From Aeromicrobium phoceense (GTDB lineage: Bacteria; Actinomycetota; Actinomycetes; Propionibacteriales; Nocardioidaceae), in NCBI RefSeq assembly GCF_013868155.1, contig NZ_JACEOG010000001.1, positions 1,364,001 through 1,428,000 of the forward strand: DNA of 64,000 nucleotides, written 5' to 3'. Below, in pieces: positions 17,501 through 28,142 of the stretch. Positions within the stretch are counted from its first letter, which is position 1. Every line of letters begins with the position of its first letter. The notes below the pieces were generated by a model that saw only the letters and a program-made list of their open reading frames with translations, did no database searches and was not told where the DNA came from. A program made the position numbers and the translations under genes.

Positions 17501-17992
17501 GAGGCGGTCGCGGAGTTCCGCGGCGACGCGGCGCCCGAGAAGGAGGTCAAGCTCGAGCTCCCCGTCGAGGCGCACCTGCCGCACGACTACGTGCCCAGCG
17601 AGCGACTGCGCCTGGAGATGTACAAGCGGCTCGCCGACGTGCGGGCCACCTCCGACATCGACGAGCTGCGCACCGAGCTGCAGGACCGTTACGGCAAGCT
17701 GCCCGACTCCGTGGAGGCCCTGCTCGACGTGGCGGCGCTGCGGGTCAAGGTGCGGGCCGCGGGCCTCACCGAGGTGACCTCGGCCGGGTCCAACATCCGG
17801 TTCAACCCCGTCACGCTGCCGGAGTCGGCGAAGCTGCGCATCAACCGCATCTACCCCAAGAGCCTGTACAAGGAGGCCGTCAAGGTCCTGCTCGTGCCGG
17901 CTCCGCGCGAGCCCGGGATCGGCGGCAAGCCGCTGCGTGGGCGCGAGCTGCTCGACTGGGTCGGGCGCGTCGTCGACACCATCGTCGGCTGA
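14513..17992 (+). CDS. mfd: transcription-repair coupling factor (1159 aa)
   Basis: A full-length Mfd, the DNA translocase that removes stalled RNA polymerase and recruits UvrA. The order is: N-terminal UvrB-like module (FPAWETLPHERLSP near 82), RNA-polymerase-interaction (CarD-like) domain around residue 490 (GDAVVHEQHGVARYVEL), RecG-like helicase motor with Walker A GDVGYGKTE (643-651) and Walker B VDEEQRFG (about 744-751), motif VI QLRGRVGRG, and a C-terminal TRCF domain. ATG start at 14513. In actinobacteria it commonly precedes the LCP, SurA-like and mazG genes, as here. Confidence 0.97.
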   Translation: MAQPELTAAVAAEPHLLEFASALRGGAATAQLTAPPAFHPFVAAALSGDESVVVAVTATEREADDLAAAVGALIGPELVASFPAWETLPHERLSPRSDTVGRRLAVLRRVVHGGDERPRVVVAPIRSMLQPQVKGLADLEPVELRAGQDVELDDIVARLAAAAYTRVDLVERRGEFAVRGGIVDVFPPTEDHPLRVEFWGDTVDEIRRFAVADQRTLEPVDRLWAAPCRELLLTDEVRAAAARYAVSHPSLAELFTKLSEGHAVEGMESLAPVLAGEMELFVDLLPPGSTIVTSEPERIKARAADLFATSEEFLAASWATAAGGGESPIDLGSAGFHELDDVREHAAKLGLGWGEVSSFALDESHVVQAEPAPQYRGDTEAAFADIVKWRAEGRHLVLVAPAHGQAQRTVEWLAEHDVPGAIVDRADGSDGIERGVVQVICAEIGHGFVSDSLGLVLLTRDDLVGQRAVERTTKSMPARRRRQIDPLELKPGDAVVHEQHGVARYVELVNRVVHGAAREYLVLEYAPSKRGQPADRLFVPMDQLDQVSRYIGGESPSLDRLGGGDWSNRKSRARKAVRQIADELIKLYAARQSTKGHAFGPDTPWQAELEDAFAHVETPDQLATIDEVKRDMERTVPMDRLVCGDVGYGKTEIAVRAAFKAIQDGKQVILLVPTTLLVQQHYATFAERFGQFPVTIRPLSRFQSDKESKATLEGLADGSVDLVIGTHRLLQPGVRIKDLGLVIVDEEQRFGVEHKEALKHLRAAVDVLSMSATPIPRTLEMAVTGIREMSTIATPPEERHPVLSFVGPYEDKQVTAAIRRELLREGQVFYLHNRVQSMDKTAAHIRELVPEARVAVAHGKMGEHQLEEVMVAFWEKRFDVLVCTTIVESGLDVSNANTMLIERADTLGLSQLHQLRGRVGRGRERAYAYFLYPPDKPLTETAHDRLVTIAQHSELGGGMAVAMKDLEIRGAGNLLGGEQSGHIADVGFDLYIRLVGEAVAEFRGDAAPEKEVKLELPVEAHLPHDYVPSERLRLEMYKRLADVRATSDIDELRTELQDRYGKLPDSVEALLDVAALRVKVRAAGLTEVTSAGSNIRFNPVTLPESAKLRINRIYPKSLYKEAVKVLLVPAPREPGIGGKPLRGRELLDWVGRVVDTIVG

Positions 17993-18051
17993 CTCCGGCG
18001 CAGCCTCCTGAGAGGTTGCTGAATCCGCGGAAACACCGGCGGAATCTCGGT

Positions 18052-18057
18052 TACTGT
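18052..18057 (+). promoter_or_regulatory. -10 element (TACTGT), leaderless type
   Basis: TACTGT ends exactly 6 nt before the GTG at 18064. This is the main reason to prefer that start to the TTG at 18016. Confidence 0.5.
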
Positions 18058-18063
18058 CAGGCG

Positions 18064-19083
18064 GTGACCGACACCGAAGCCCCCGTCGCCGCGGCGCCCA
18101 AGCCGCGGTGGCGGCGCGTGCTGCGGAGCCTGGTGATCGTCACGACGATCGTCGTCACGGTCGCGGTGCTCGCGGCCGTGGGCACCGGCGTGTGGGTCCA
18201 GAGCCGGCTGGGCGGCCAGGTCGAGCACCTGCCGTCGGCGATGCCGCAGGGGAAGCGCCCCGCGGAGTCCGCCGGGGACTCGATGAACATCCTGCTGATG
18301 GGCAGCGACAAGCGCGTCGACGGCTCCGTCGCCGGCCAGCGCAGCGACACGATGATGGTGGTGCACGTCCCCTCCGACCGCAGCGGGCTCGGTGTCGTCG
18401 GCATCCCGCGCGACTCCTGGGTCCAGGTGCCCGGCCGCGGGCCGGCCAAGATCAACGCCGCGTTCGCCTGGGGCGGCCCGGCGCTCGCCGTCGAGACGGT
18501 CGAGAACCTCACCGACGTCCGCGTCGACCACGTGGCGGTCATCGACTGGGAGGGCTTCAAGGCCCTCACCGACGCGATGGGCGGTGTCGAGATCACGGTG
18601 CCGGCCACCGTCACCGACGGGTACTCCGGCCGCACGTGGCAGGCCGGCACGCAGCGCATGGACGGCGCGACCGCGCTGGACTACGTGCGTCAGCGGGCCG
18701 GGCTCGCCGGCGGTGACTTCGACCGCATCAAGCGCCAGCAGAACTTCCTGCGCGCGCTGATGGCCCAGGTGCTCTCCACGCGGACTTTCGCCAATCCCTT
18801 CCGCATGTACGACGCCCTCGACGCGGTCACCGCGAACCTGACGGTGGACGCGGGCTGGAGCACCGGGGACCTGCGCGACTTCGCCTGGTCGCTGCGGTCG
18901 ATCCGCTCCGAGGACGTGGCGTTCACGACCGTGCCGGTTAAGGGCACGGGTATGGAGGGCGACCAGAGCGTCGTCTACCTCGACCGCCAGGCCGGCGAGG
19001 AGATGTGGAAGGCCGTCCGCGAGGACGCGGTGGCCGAGTGGGTCGCCGAGACCGGCACGGGCCTGCCGGCTGACGTGAACTGA
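18064..19083 (+). CDS. LytR-CpsA-Psr (LCP) family protein (339 aa)
   Basis: A short basic cytoplasmic start, one membrane segment (about 21-45), then an external LCP domain. Typical motifs are NILLMGSDKR, QRSDTMMVVHV, VGIPRDSWV with the catalytic Arg/Asp pair, and a late YVRQRAGLAGGDFDRIKRQQ. LCP enzymes transfer polyprenyl-linked glycopolymers (teichoic acid, arabinogalactan, capsule) to peptidoglycan. It is a candidate to attach the polymer made by the left-hand locus, though the gap contains mfd and the link is inferred. It is followed 25 nt later by the SurA-like lipoprotein, which has its own -10. Confidence 0.88.
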   Translation: MTDTEAPVAAAPKPRWRRVLRSLVIVTTIVVTVAVLAAVGTGVWVQSRLGGQVEHLPSAMPQGKRPAESAGDSMNILLMGSDKRVDGSVAGQRSDTMMVVHVPSDRSGLGVVGIPRDSWVQVPGRGPAKINAAFAWGGPALAVETVENLTDVRVDHVAVIDWEGFKALTDAMGGVEITVPATVTDGYSGRTWQAGTQRMDGATALDYVRQRAGLAGGDFDRIKRQQNFLRALMAQVLSTRTFANPFRMYDALDAVTANLTVDAGWSTGDLRDFAWSLRSIRSEDVAFTTVPVKGTGMEGDQSVVYLDRQAGEEMWKAVREDAVAEWVAETGTGLPADVN

Positions 19084-19096
19084 ATCACGCTCCCGG

Positions 19097-19102
19097 TACG
19101 CT
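19097..19102 (+). promoter_or_regulatory. -10 element (TACGCT), leaderless type
   Basis: TACGCT ends 6 nt before the lipoprotein ATG at 19109, just past the LCP stop codon. Confidence 0.45.
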
Positions 19103-19108
19103 GACGCC

Positions 19109-19732
19109 ATGTCGAAGACCCGCCTGGCCGTCCTCGGGCTCGCCGCGCTGCTGATGGCGGGCTGTGGCCCCGTCAATCCCGGTGCCGCGGCCGTCGTGGA
19201 CGGCACCCGGATCCCCATGTCCGACGTCGAGGAAGTCGCCGACGTGTACTGCACCGCCTCCCTCTCGGGCCAGAGCGGCAGCGCCGCCGGCATCGACTCG
19301 GCCGCCCTGCGCCGCCAGTCGGTCGCCGACCTGGTCTCGGGCGAGGTCGCCGACCAGGTCGCGAAGGACCGCGGCTACGACGTCACGGTGCCGGCGCTGG
19401 CCACGGCCGACCAGGAGCAGCTGGTGCAGATGTTCGGTGACGACCTCGACGCGGCGCTGAGGCTGATCGAGCGCAACCAGCGCACCGGCGTCATCGCCCA
19501 GGAGATGGCGCGCGAGGCCGGCGCCTCGATCCAGGAGGGCGAGCAGCTGCTCCAGGCCGGCCAGCAGCTGCTGGCCGAGGCCACCGCCGAGGCCGACATC
19601 TCGGTCGACCCGCGGTTCGGCCTCGACGAGACCATCCAGCAGATCGCCGAGACCGGATCGCTGTCGGTGTTCGGCGGCGAGCTGGACGCCACGGCCACCG
19701 AGGACCGGCCCGCGGCGCTCCAGTGCTCCTGA
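19109..19732 (+). CDS. SurA N-terminal-domain-like lipoprotein (207 aa)
   Basis: The signal peptide ends in lipobox LMAGC (Cys about residue 19), so the mature protein is lipid-anchored on the outer face of the membrane. The rest starts AAVVDGTRIPMSDVEE, the usual opening of SurA/PrsA N-terminal chaperone domains, and is then helical. No parvulin PPIase domain follows. Such proteins sit between mfd and mazG in many actinobacteria. It probably aids folding of exported proteins. The stop is 1 nt before the mazG GTG. Confidence 0.7.
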   Translation: MSKTRLAVLGLAALLMAGCGPVNPGAAAVVDGTRIPMSDVEEVADVYCTASLSGQSGSAAGIDSAALRRQSVADLVSGEVADQVAKDRGYDVTVPALATADQEQLVQMFGDDLDAALRLIERNQRTGVIAQEMAREAGASIQEGEQLLQAGQQLLAEATAEADISVDPRFGLDETIQQIAETGSLSVFGGELDATATEDRPAALQCS

Positions 19733-19733
19733 C

Positions 19734-20303
19734 GTGAGCCGGGAGTTCGACCGCCTCGTCGAGGTGATGCGGCGGCTGCGCGCCGAGTGCCCGTGGACCC
19801 ATGAGCAGACCCACGCGTCGCTGCGCCGCTACGTCATCGAGGAGGCCTACGAGACCGCCGAGGCGATCGACCTCGCCGACTCGGGGCACCTGCGCGAGGA
19901 GCTGGGCGACCTGCTGATGCAGGTCGTCATCCACGCCGCCATCGCCGAGTCCGACGACGAGGGCTGGACCACCGACGACGTGGTGCGCGAGATCGCGGAC
20001 AAGCTGGTGCACCGGAACCCCCACGTCTTCGGCGACGTGACCGTGACGTCAGCGGCCGAGGTCGACGCCAACTGGCAGCGCCTCAAGGCCGAGCGCAAGC
20101 AGCGCACCCACCCCACGGAGGGCATCCCGGCCGACCTGCCGGCCCTCATGGCCGCCGACAAGGTGCTGGGCCGGGTCGACCGCCCCGTCGAGGGCGACGG
20201 CCTCGGCGCGGACCTGCTGAGACTGGTCGAGAAGGCCCGTGCCGCCGGCCTCGACCCGGAGGCCGAGCTGCGGCGAGCCACCCGCCGCCACGCCGACGGC
20301 TGA
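19734..20303 (+). CDS. mazG: nucleoside triphosphate pyrophosphohydrolase MazG (189 aa)
   Basis: All-alpha NTP pyrophosphatase. CPWTHEQTHASLRRYVIEEAYE carries the EExxE-type metal ligands, continued by REELGDLLMQVVIHA with its ExxD motif. It hydrolyses abnormal (d)NTPs to monophosphates. It is near the length of single-domain MazG plus a short extension. The GTG start follows the lipoprotein stop by 1 nt, so the two are co-translated. The stop merges into a 99-nt inverted repeat. Confidence 0.88.
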   Translation: MSREFDRLVEVMRRLRAECPWTHEQTHASLRRYVIEEAYETAEAIDLADSGHLREELGDLLMQVVIHAAIAESDDEGWTTDDVVREIADKLVHRNPHVFGDVTVTSAAEVDANWQRLKAERKQRTHPTEGIPADLPALMAADKVLGRVDRPVEGDGLGADLLRLVEKARAAGLDPEAELRRATRRHADG

Positions 20304-20400
20304 TCTCGATACACCGTCTCGCTGCGCTCGCCGGCACTCGATCACCGGGCCGCCCGGTGGTCGAGTAGCTCCGCGAGGCACGAGCGGGCGTATCGAGACC
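20302..20400. repeat. about 99-nt imperfect inverted repeat (dispersed element / terminator)
   Basis: The arms start GATCTCGATAC and end GTATCGAGACC, with a central ACCGGGC-C-GCCCGGT hairpin at about 20344-20358. The element lies between convergent mazG and the hydrolase gene, so it can act as a terminator in both directions. The first bases recur at the right edge of the window (63983-64000), so it is likely one copy of a dispersed family. Confidence 0.7.
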
Positions 20401-20410
20401 AGGCCCGGCC

Positions 20411-23898
<3,488 letters not shown>

Positions 23899-23901
23899 GC
23901 C

Positions 23902-24453
23902 ATGGCAGGACGCGGATCGTCCCCGTCGTCGCGCCGACCCACGGGTCGGCGCGACGGCCGGTCGACCCCCCGCACCACGTCACGCCCCACCACCGCACCC
24001 GTCGTCGCGGCGGCGCCGGGCGGCTCCGGTACCCGGTTCACCACCCGCGCCCTGATCCTGCTGGGCGTGGCGGTCATGCTGATCGCCTCCTACACGGCCT
24101 CGGTGCACGCGTGGTGGCAGCAGCGCTCCGAGATCGCCGCGCTCGAGGCGCAGAACCGACAGACCAGCGCCGAGATCGAGGACCTCGAGGACCAGCAGCG
24201 CAGGTGGAGCGACCCGGCCTACATCCGCCAGCAGGCGCGCGAGCGCTTCGGCTGGGTCATGCCCGGCGAGATCGGCTACCGCGTCATCGGCGTGGACGGC
24301 GAGCTGAAGGGCCAGTCCTCGCGCCTCGAGGAGCCCGAGGTCGCACCGCGCCAGCCGTGGGTGGAGCGGCTCTGGGGCTCGGTCGAGGCCGCCGGGACCC
24401 CCGAGCAGGAGTCCGCGCCGCAGGGCGACCCCGAACTGGAGACCGACGAATGA
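23902..24453 (+). CDS. FtsB/DivIC-type septum formation initiator (183 aa)
   Basis: Bitopic protein. A long Ser/Thr/Arg-rich cytoplasmic start is followed by one membrane segment (about 50-70) and a coiled coil (EIAALEAQNRQTSAEIEDLEDQQRRW). Next comes the family motif DPAYIRQQARERFGWVMPGE, and the acidic tail comes last. It would bridge FtsQ and FtsL in the divisome. It starts 3 nt after eno and overlaps DUF501 by ATGA. Confidence 0.88.
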   Translation: MAGRGSSPSSRRPTGRRDGRSTPRTTSRPTTAPVVAAAPGGSGTRFTTRALILLGVAVMLIASYTASVHAWWQQRSEIAALEAQNRQTSAEIEDLEDQQRRWSDPAYIRQQARERFGWVMPGEIGYRVIGVDGELKGQSSRLEEPEVAPRQPWVERLWGSVEAAGTPEQESAPQGDPELETDE

Positions 24454-24944
24454 TCGACCCCGCCGACATCGCCGCGATCACCGAGCAGCTCGGCCGGCCG
24501 CCCCGCGGGATGATCGAGATCTCCTCGCGCTGCCCTTCCGGGCACCCGAACGGCGTGAAGACCGAGCCGCGGCTGCCCGACGGCACGCCCTTCCCCACGC
24601 TGTACTACCTGACGTGCCCCCGCCTGACCGGCGCGATCGGCACGCTCGAGGCCTCGGGCCTGATGGCCGAGATGACCCAGCGACTCGGCGAGGACGCCGA
24701 GCTGGCCGCGGCCTACCGCGCGGCCCACGAGTCGTACCTGGCCGAGCGCGAGGCGATCGGGCACGTCGAGGAGATCGACGGCATCAGCGCCGGCGGCATG
24801 CCCGACCGCGTCAAGTGCCTCCACGTGCTGGTCGGCCACTCGCTGGCGAAGGGCCCGGGCGTGAACCCCCTCGGCGACGAGGCGGTCCGCCTGCTGGGCG
24901 ACTACTGGGGCCACTCGGCGTGCGCGCCCGCCGACCCCGCCTGA
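24450..24944 (+). CDS. DUF501 family protein (164 aa)
   Basis: Soluble protein with the family features: ISSRCPSGHPNGVKTEPRLPDGTPFPTLYYLTCPRL near the start and MPDRVKCLHVLVGHSLAKGPGVNPLGDEA near the end. The conserved Cys/His residues could bind metal. Function is not established. In actinobacteria it nearly always lies between the ftsB-like gene and ppx, as here. ATGA overlap with the gene before it. Confidence 0.88.
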   Translation: MIDPADIAAITEQLGRPPRGMIEISSRCPSGHPNGVKTEPRLPDGTPFPTLYYLTCPRLTGAIGTLEASGLMAEMTQRLGEDAELAAAYRAAHESYLAEREAIGHVEEIDGISAGGMPDRVKCLHVLVGHSLAKGPGVNPLGDEAVRLLGDYWGHSACAPADPA

Positions 24945-24988
24945 CCGAGGCCCTCGCACCGGCGCGGAGCCGGGCCACGGCGCCCCGA

Positions 24989-24994
24989 TAGCCT
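24989..24994 (+). promoter_or_regulatory. -10 element (TAGCCT), leaderless type
   Basis: TAGCCT ends 6 nt before the ATG at 25001. It would let ppx be transcribed apart from the eno operon. Confidence 0.45.
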
Positions 24995-25000
24995 GACGGC

Positions 25001-25924
25001 ATGGCTGGGAGCACGGTGGCGGCGATCGACTGCGGGACCAACTCCATCCGTCTGCTCGTCGCGCAGGTCGACGGCGGCACCAAGACCGACCTGCTGCGCG
25101 AGATGCGCGTGGTGCGGCTGGGGCAGGGCGTCGACCAGTCGGGCACCCTCGCCCCGGAGGCCGTCGAGCGCACGCTCGAGGCCTGCCGCGAGTACGGGCG
25201 GGTCATCGAGGCCATGGGCGTCGACGTCGTCTCGTTCGCGGCCACCTCGGCGGTGCGCGACGCCGACAACGCCACCGAGTTCTCCGACAAGGTCGCCGAG
25301 ATCCTCGGCGTGCGGCCCCGCGTGCTGAGCGGGCAGGAGGAGGCCCGCGCCTCCTTCGAGGGCGCCACCGGCGACATCGCCGAGGCGCTCACGGCCGTGA
25401 TCGACCTCGGCGGCGGATCGACCGAGGTCGTGCAGGGCCTCGGAGCGCCGTCGTTCTCGCACTCCTTCGACCTCGGCTCGGTGCGCATGACCGAGCGGTT
25501 CCTCTTCACCGACCCGCCCTCGGTGGGCGAGGTCACCGCCTGCATGAGCCACCTCGACGCCGTGCTCGCCCCGGTGCTGGGCTCGCTGCCGGCCTCGGAC
25601 GAGATCGTCGGGGTCGCCGGCACGATCACCACGATCGCCGCCCACTCCCTGGCGCTGCCGTCCTACGACAGCGAGCTGATCCACCAGGCGCGCATCCACG
25701 TCGACGACGTCCGTGCGGCCTGCGGCAACCTCATGCAGATGCCCGTGGCCGACCGGCGTGCACTGCCGTACATGCATCCCGGACGTGCCGATGTGATTGC
25801 CGGGGGAGCGCTGATCCTCGACCGCGTCCTCGAGCACCTGCCGCGAAACACCGACGAGCTGGTCGTCAGCGAGCAGGACATCCTCGACGGCATCGCCTGG
25901 GCCGCAGCGAGGGAGATCGCCTGA
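25001..25924 (+). CDS. Ppx/GppA-family exopolyphosphatase (307 aa)
   Basis: Actin-like ATPase-fold phosphatase. DCGTNSIRLLV (10-20) is phosphate loop 1, SGQEEARASFEGAT precedes the catalytic Glu region, VIDLGGGSTE (about 132-141) is phosphate loop 2, and VGVAGTITTIAA follows. It is the short two-domain type without the C-terminal HD region, common in actinobacteria. It acts on polyphosphate and perhaps on pppGpp. The stop shares one base with the next start (TGATG). Confidence 0.88.
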   Translation: MAGSTVAAIDCGTNSIRLLVAQVDGGTKTDLLREMRVVRLGQGVDQSGTLAPEAVERTLEACREYGRVIEAMGVDVVSFAATSAVRDADNATEFSDKVAEILGVRPRVLSGQEEARASFEGATGDIAEALTAVIDLGGGSTEVVQGLGAPSFSHSFDLGSVRMTERFLFTDPPSVGEVTACMSHLDAVLAPVLGSLPASDEIVGVAGTITTIAAHSLALPSYDSELIHQARIHVDDVRAACGNLMQMPVADRRALPYMHPGRADVIAGGALILDRVLEHLPRNTDELVVSEQDILDGIAWAAAREIA

Positions 25925-26841
25925 TGCGCGTCTCGGTTCCCGACGAGTCCTGGCAGAACGTCCTGGCCGACCTCCCCGTCGACGTGATCGTGTGGGACGG
26001 ACGCGCGCCCCAGCCCGAGGGCCGCATCGACCTCGCCGTCTGGCCCTACACGCTCGACCCCTCCGACATGGCGGCCGTCGACGCGTCGCGCATCGGCCTC
26101 ATCCAGGGGCAGTCGCTCGGCTACGACGGGGTCGCGGCGGTGCTGTCGGCCGGTGGCCGCTACGCCAACGCCGTCGACGTGCACGAGGACTCCACCGCCG
26201 AGCTGGCGGTCGCGCTGCTCCTGGCCGCGGTCCGCGACCTTGACGTCTTCGGGGCGCAGCAGGCGCAGGGTCTGTGGCGCAAGAGCTGGACCACCAGCCT
26301 GCTCGACCGCCGAGTGATGCTGCTCGGTGTGGGCGGCATCGGCCGTCGAGTCGCGGCCCGCCTCGACGGCTTCGGCTGCGAGATCGTCCGCGTCGGCTCC
26401 CGGGCCCGCGACGACGAGCACGGGCACGTGCACGGCACCGACGAGCTCGCCGACCTCCTGACCACCGTGGACGCCGTCGTCGTGGCGGTGCCGCTGACGC
26501 CCGACACCGAGGGCATCGTCGATGCCGAGTTCCTCGCGCGGCTGCGCGACGGCGCCATCGTCGTCAACGTGGCGCGCGGACGCACCGCCGTCACCGAGGC
26601 GGTCCCGGCCGAGGCGGGCCGTGTCCGCTACGCCTCCGACGTGTTCGACCCCGAGCCGCTGCCCGACGGTCATCCGCTGTGGTCGGCGCCCGGCGTCATC
26701 ATCACCCCTCACATCGGCGGCATGACGTCGGCGATGGCACCGCGGATCCAGGCCGTCGTGCGCGGTCAGGTGGAGCGTCTGCTCGCCGGGCAGGAGCCGG
26801 CCGACGTCGTGGTGGACCACAGGGACGCGCCCGGATCGTAG
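25924..26841 (+). CDS. D-isomer-specific 2-hydroxyacid dehydrogenase family (305 aa)
   Basis: NAD-binding domain with MLLGVGGIGRRVAARL (GxGxxG, about 136-151). Later blocks are VPLTPDTEGIVD, VNVARGRTAV (the catalytic Arg block) and ITPHIGG with the catalytic His. The protein is a little shorter than typical. A Glu is expected in VFDPEPLP. It would reduce or oxidise a 2-keto/2-hydroxy acid; the substrate is unknown. Coupled to ppx by TGATG. Its TAG stop forms the first half of the -10 hexamer of the downstream tRNA. Confidence 0.85.
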   Translation: MRVSVPDESWQNVLADLPVDVIVWDGRAPQPEGRIDLAVWPYTLDPSDMAAVDASRIGLIQGQSLGYDGVAAVLSAGGRYANAVDVHEDSTAELAVALLLAAVRDLDVFGAQQAQGLWRKSWTTSLLDRRVMLLGVGGIGRRVAARLDGFGCEIVRVGSRARDDEHGHVHGTDELADLLTTVDAVVVAVPLTPDTEGIVDAEFLARLRDGAIVVNVARGRTAVTEAVPAEAGRVRYASDVFDPEPLPDGHPLWSAPGVIITPHIGGMTSAMAPRIQAVVRGQVERLLAGQEPADVVVDHRDAPGS

Positions 26842-26844
26842 GCT
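26839..26844 (+). promoter_or_regulatory. -10 element (TAGGCT) for the tRNA
   Basis: TAGGCT lies 7 nt before the first base of the tRNA and overlaps the stop codon of the dehydrogenase gene. Confidence 0.45.
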
Positions 26845-26851
26845 GGGCCAG

Positions 26852-26924
26852 GCTCCCGTAGCCCAACGGCAGAGGCAGACGGCTTAAACCCGTTTCAGTG
26901 CGGGTTCGAATCCCGCCGGGAGCA
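26852..26924 (+). tRNA. tRNA with anticodon UAA but class I (short variable loop) shape
   Basis: A complete cloverleaf. Acceptor GCTCCCG pairs with CGGGAGC (26852-26858, 26917-26923). The D arm is GCCC/AGGC with an A:C mismatch at its loop end. Anticodon stem GACGG/CCGTT encloses the 7-nt loop CTTAAAC, giving anticodon UAA (26885-26887). The variable loop is TCAGT (5 nt) and the T arm GCGGG-TTCGAAT-CCCGC. The discriminator is A and no full CCA is encoded (ACCT). UAA should read UUA (Leu), but leucine tRNAs have a long class II variable arm, absent here. The charged amino acid is therefore uncertain. The opposite-strand gene's stop lies 2 nt beyond the discriminator. Confidence 0.85.
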
Positions 26925-26926
26925 CC

Positions 26927-27376
26927 TCAGGACTGGGTGAGCTGCACCGCGGACCACGTCTCGTCCAGTGCGGTGGGATCCGTCGTGGTCCAGCCGTACT
27001 CGTCCACGCCGGTGCGCAGGATCGGCAGCGGCAGCGCGTCCGTGGGGTAGAGCACCCAGACCCGGCCGATCGAGCCGAGCCGCGGCAGGACGTCGTCGAG
27101 CCGCATGTGGAACTCCTGCGTGTTCGACACGGCGATGAGGGCGGTGTCGATTCCCGAGGGCTTGTCGCGCTCGGCCGGCTCGGGATGGTTCTCCGCGCCC
27201 GTCCAGGTGTCGTCGAACCAGCGCTCGCTCTGCTCGGGCTCCTCGTCCTGGTACGTCTCGACGCCGTCGGGAAGAGGATCGAGCAGCGCGGTCTCCTCGA
27301 TGGAGTCGCCCACGATCCAGACGAGGGTGCCCGGCTCGATCCCCAGCAGGTCGGCCGTCGTCTGCTCCTGCGTCAT
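26927..27376 (-). CDS. DUF3052-like small protein, function unknown (149 aa)
   Basis: A soluble acidic protein. The segments VWIVGDSIEETALLDPLPDG, IDTALIAVSNTQEFHMRLDDVLP and GRVWVLYPTDA form an alpha/beta pattern reminiscent of actinobacterial DUF3052 proteins. No catalytic motif is clear. The start overlaps the end of trmB (ATGA), so it is co-translated with the tRNA methyltransferase. Its stop is close to the tRNA 3' end on the other strand, leaving almost no room for a terminator. Confidence 0.55.
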   Translation of the reverse strand: MTQEQTTADLLGIEPGTLVWIVGDSIEETALLDPLPDGVETYQDEEPEQSERWFDDTWTGAENHPEPAERDKPSGIDTALIAVSNTQEFHMRLDDVLPRLGSIGRVWVLYPTDALPLPILRTGVDEYGWTTTDPTALDETWSAVQLTQS

Positions 27377-28116
27377 GCGCTCATCCTAGTGGCGCTCAGA
27401 TCCCGGATCGTGCGTCCCTTCGCCGTGCCCTTGGCCTCGAAGCGCGTGACCGGGCGACCCGCGAAGCGCTCGTCCCAGTCGCCGGAGGTGGTGAAGCCCT
27501 CGGCGCGGCCCAGCACCTCGAGCATCTGGTCGGCGTAGTCCTGCCAGTCGGTGGCCAGGCGCCAAGTGCCTCCCGGCTTCAGGACGCGGCGCACGAGGGG
27601 GACGAAGTCGTCGGTGACCATGCGGCGCTTGTGGTGGCGCGTCTTGTGCCAGGGATCGGGGAACCAGACCCGCAGCTCGTCGAGGCTCTCCTCGGGCAGC
27701 ACGCGGGTGAGCGTGGGGACGGCGTCCACCACCGCGAGTCGCACGTTCTCCACGCCCGCGTGGCGAAGTCCGATGAGGGTCTGGGCGACGCCCGGCACGT
27801 AGACCTCGAGGCCGAGGAAGTCGGTGCCGGGGTTCTCCTTCGCCGCGTGCACGAGGGACTCGCCGCGTCCGCTGCCGATCTCGAGCACGAGCGGAGCGCT
27901 GCGGCCGAAGAGCTCGGCCGGGTCCAGCGTGAAGCCCTCGGCGGCCGAGGTGCTGGTGCGGCCGCGCGGAACGTCGACGACGAACCGCTCGGCGACGTCG
28001 TCCCACGCGTCCTGCTGGCGGTCGGAGAGGCGGCCTCCCCGCCGGGTGAACGACACGATCTCGCGGCGGAAGGGCTCTTCGTCTCGATCCGTGCGGTCTT
28101 CGGCGGTTTCGGGCAT
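27373..28116 (-). CDS. trmB: tRNA (guanosine(46)-N7)-methyltransferase (247 aa)
   Basis: SAM-dependent Rossmann-fold enzyme that makes m7G46 in the tRNA variable loop. VLEIGSGRGES is motif I, FLGLEVYVPG follows, and WFPDPWHKTRHHKRRM is the TrmB signature with the catalytic Asp and substrate-binding residues. A 70-residue N-terminal extension is charged. ATGA overlap with the following gene. It faces an adjacent tRNA gene on the other strand. Confidence 0.93.
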   Translation of the reverse strand: MPETAEDRTDRDEEPFRREIVSFTRRGGRLSDRQQDAWDDVAERFVVDVPRGRTSTSAAEGFTLDPAELFGRSAPLVLEIGSGRGESLVHAAKENPGTDFLGLEVYVPGVAQTLIGLRHAGVENVRLAVVDAVPTLTRVLPEESLDELRVWFPDPWHKTRHHKRRMVTDDFVPLVRRVLKPGGTWRLATDWQDYADQMLEVLGRAEGFTTSGDWDERFAGRPVTRFEAKGTAKGRTIRDLSATRMSA

Positions 28117-28142
28117 GGTCCGAACCTATCGAGCCTGCCATC

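Noticed and set aside
14192-17584. 1130-codon open frame on the minus strand across mfd
   Set aside because: It is a shadow of mfd: at about 70% GC the antisense frame lacks stops. Its translation is Asp/Val/Arg/Leu-rich without any family motif, and mfd is certain.
26852-26924. Reading the tRNA as a normal tRNA-Leu(UAA) such as bldA
   Set aside because: The variable loop is 5 nt with a directly adjoining T stem, so there is no class II arm; the identity is left open.
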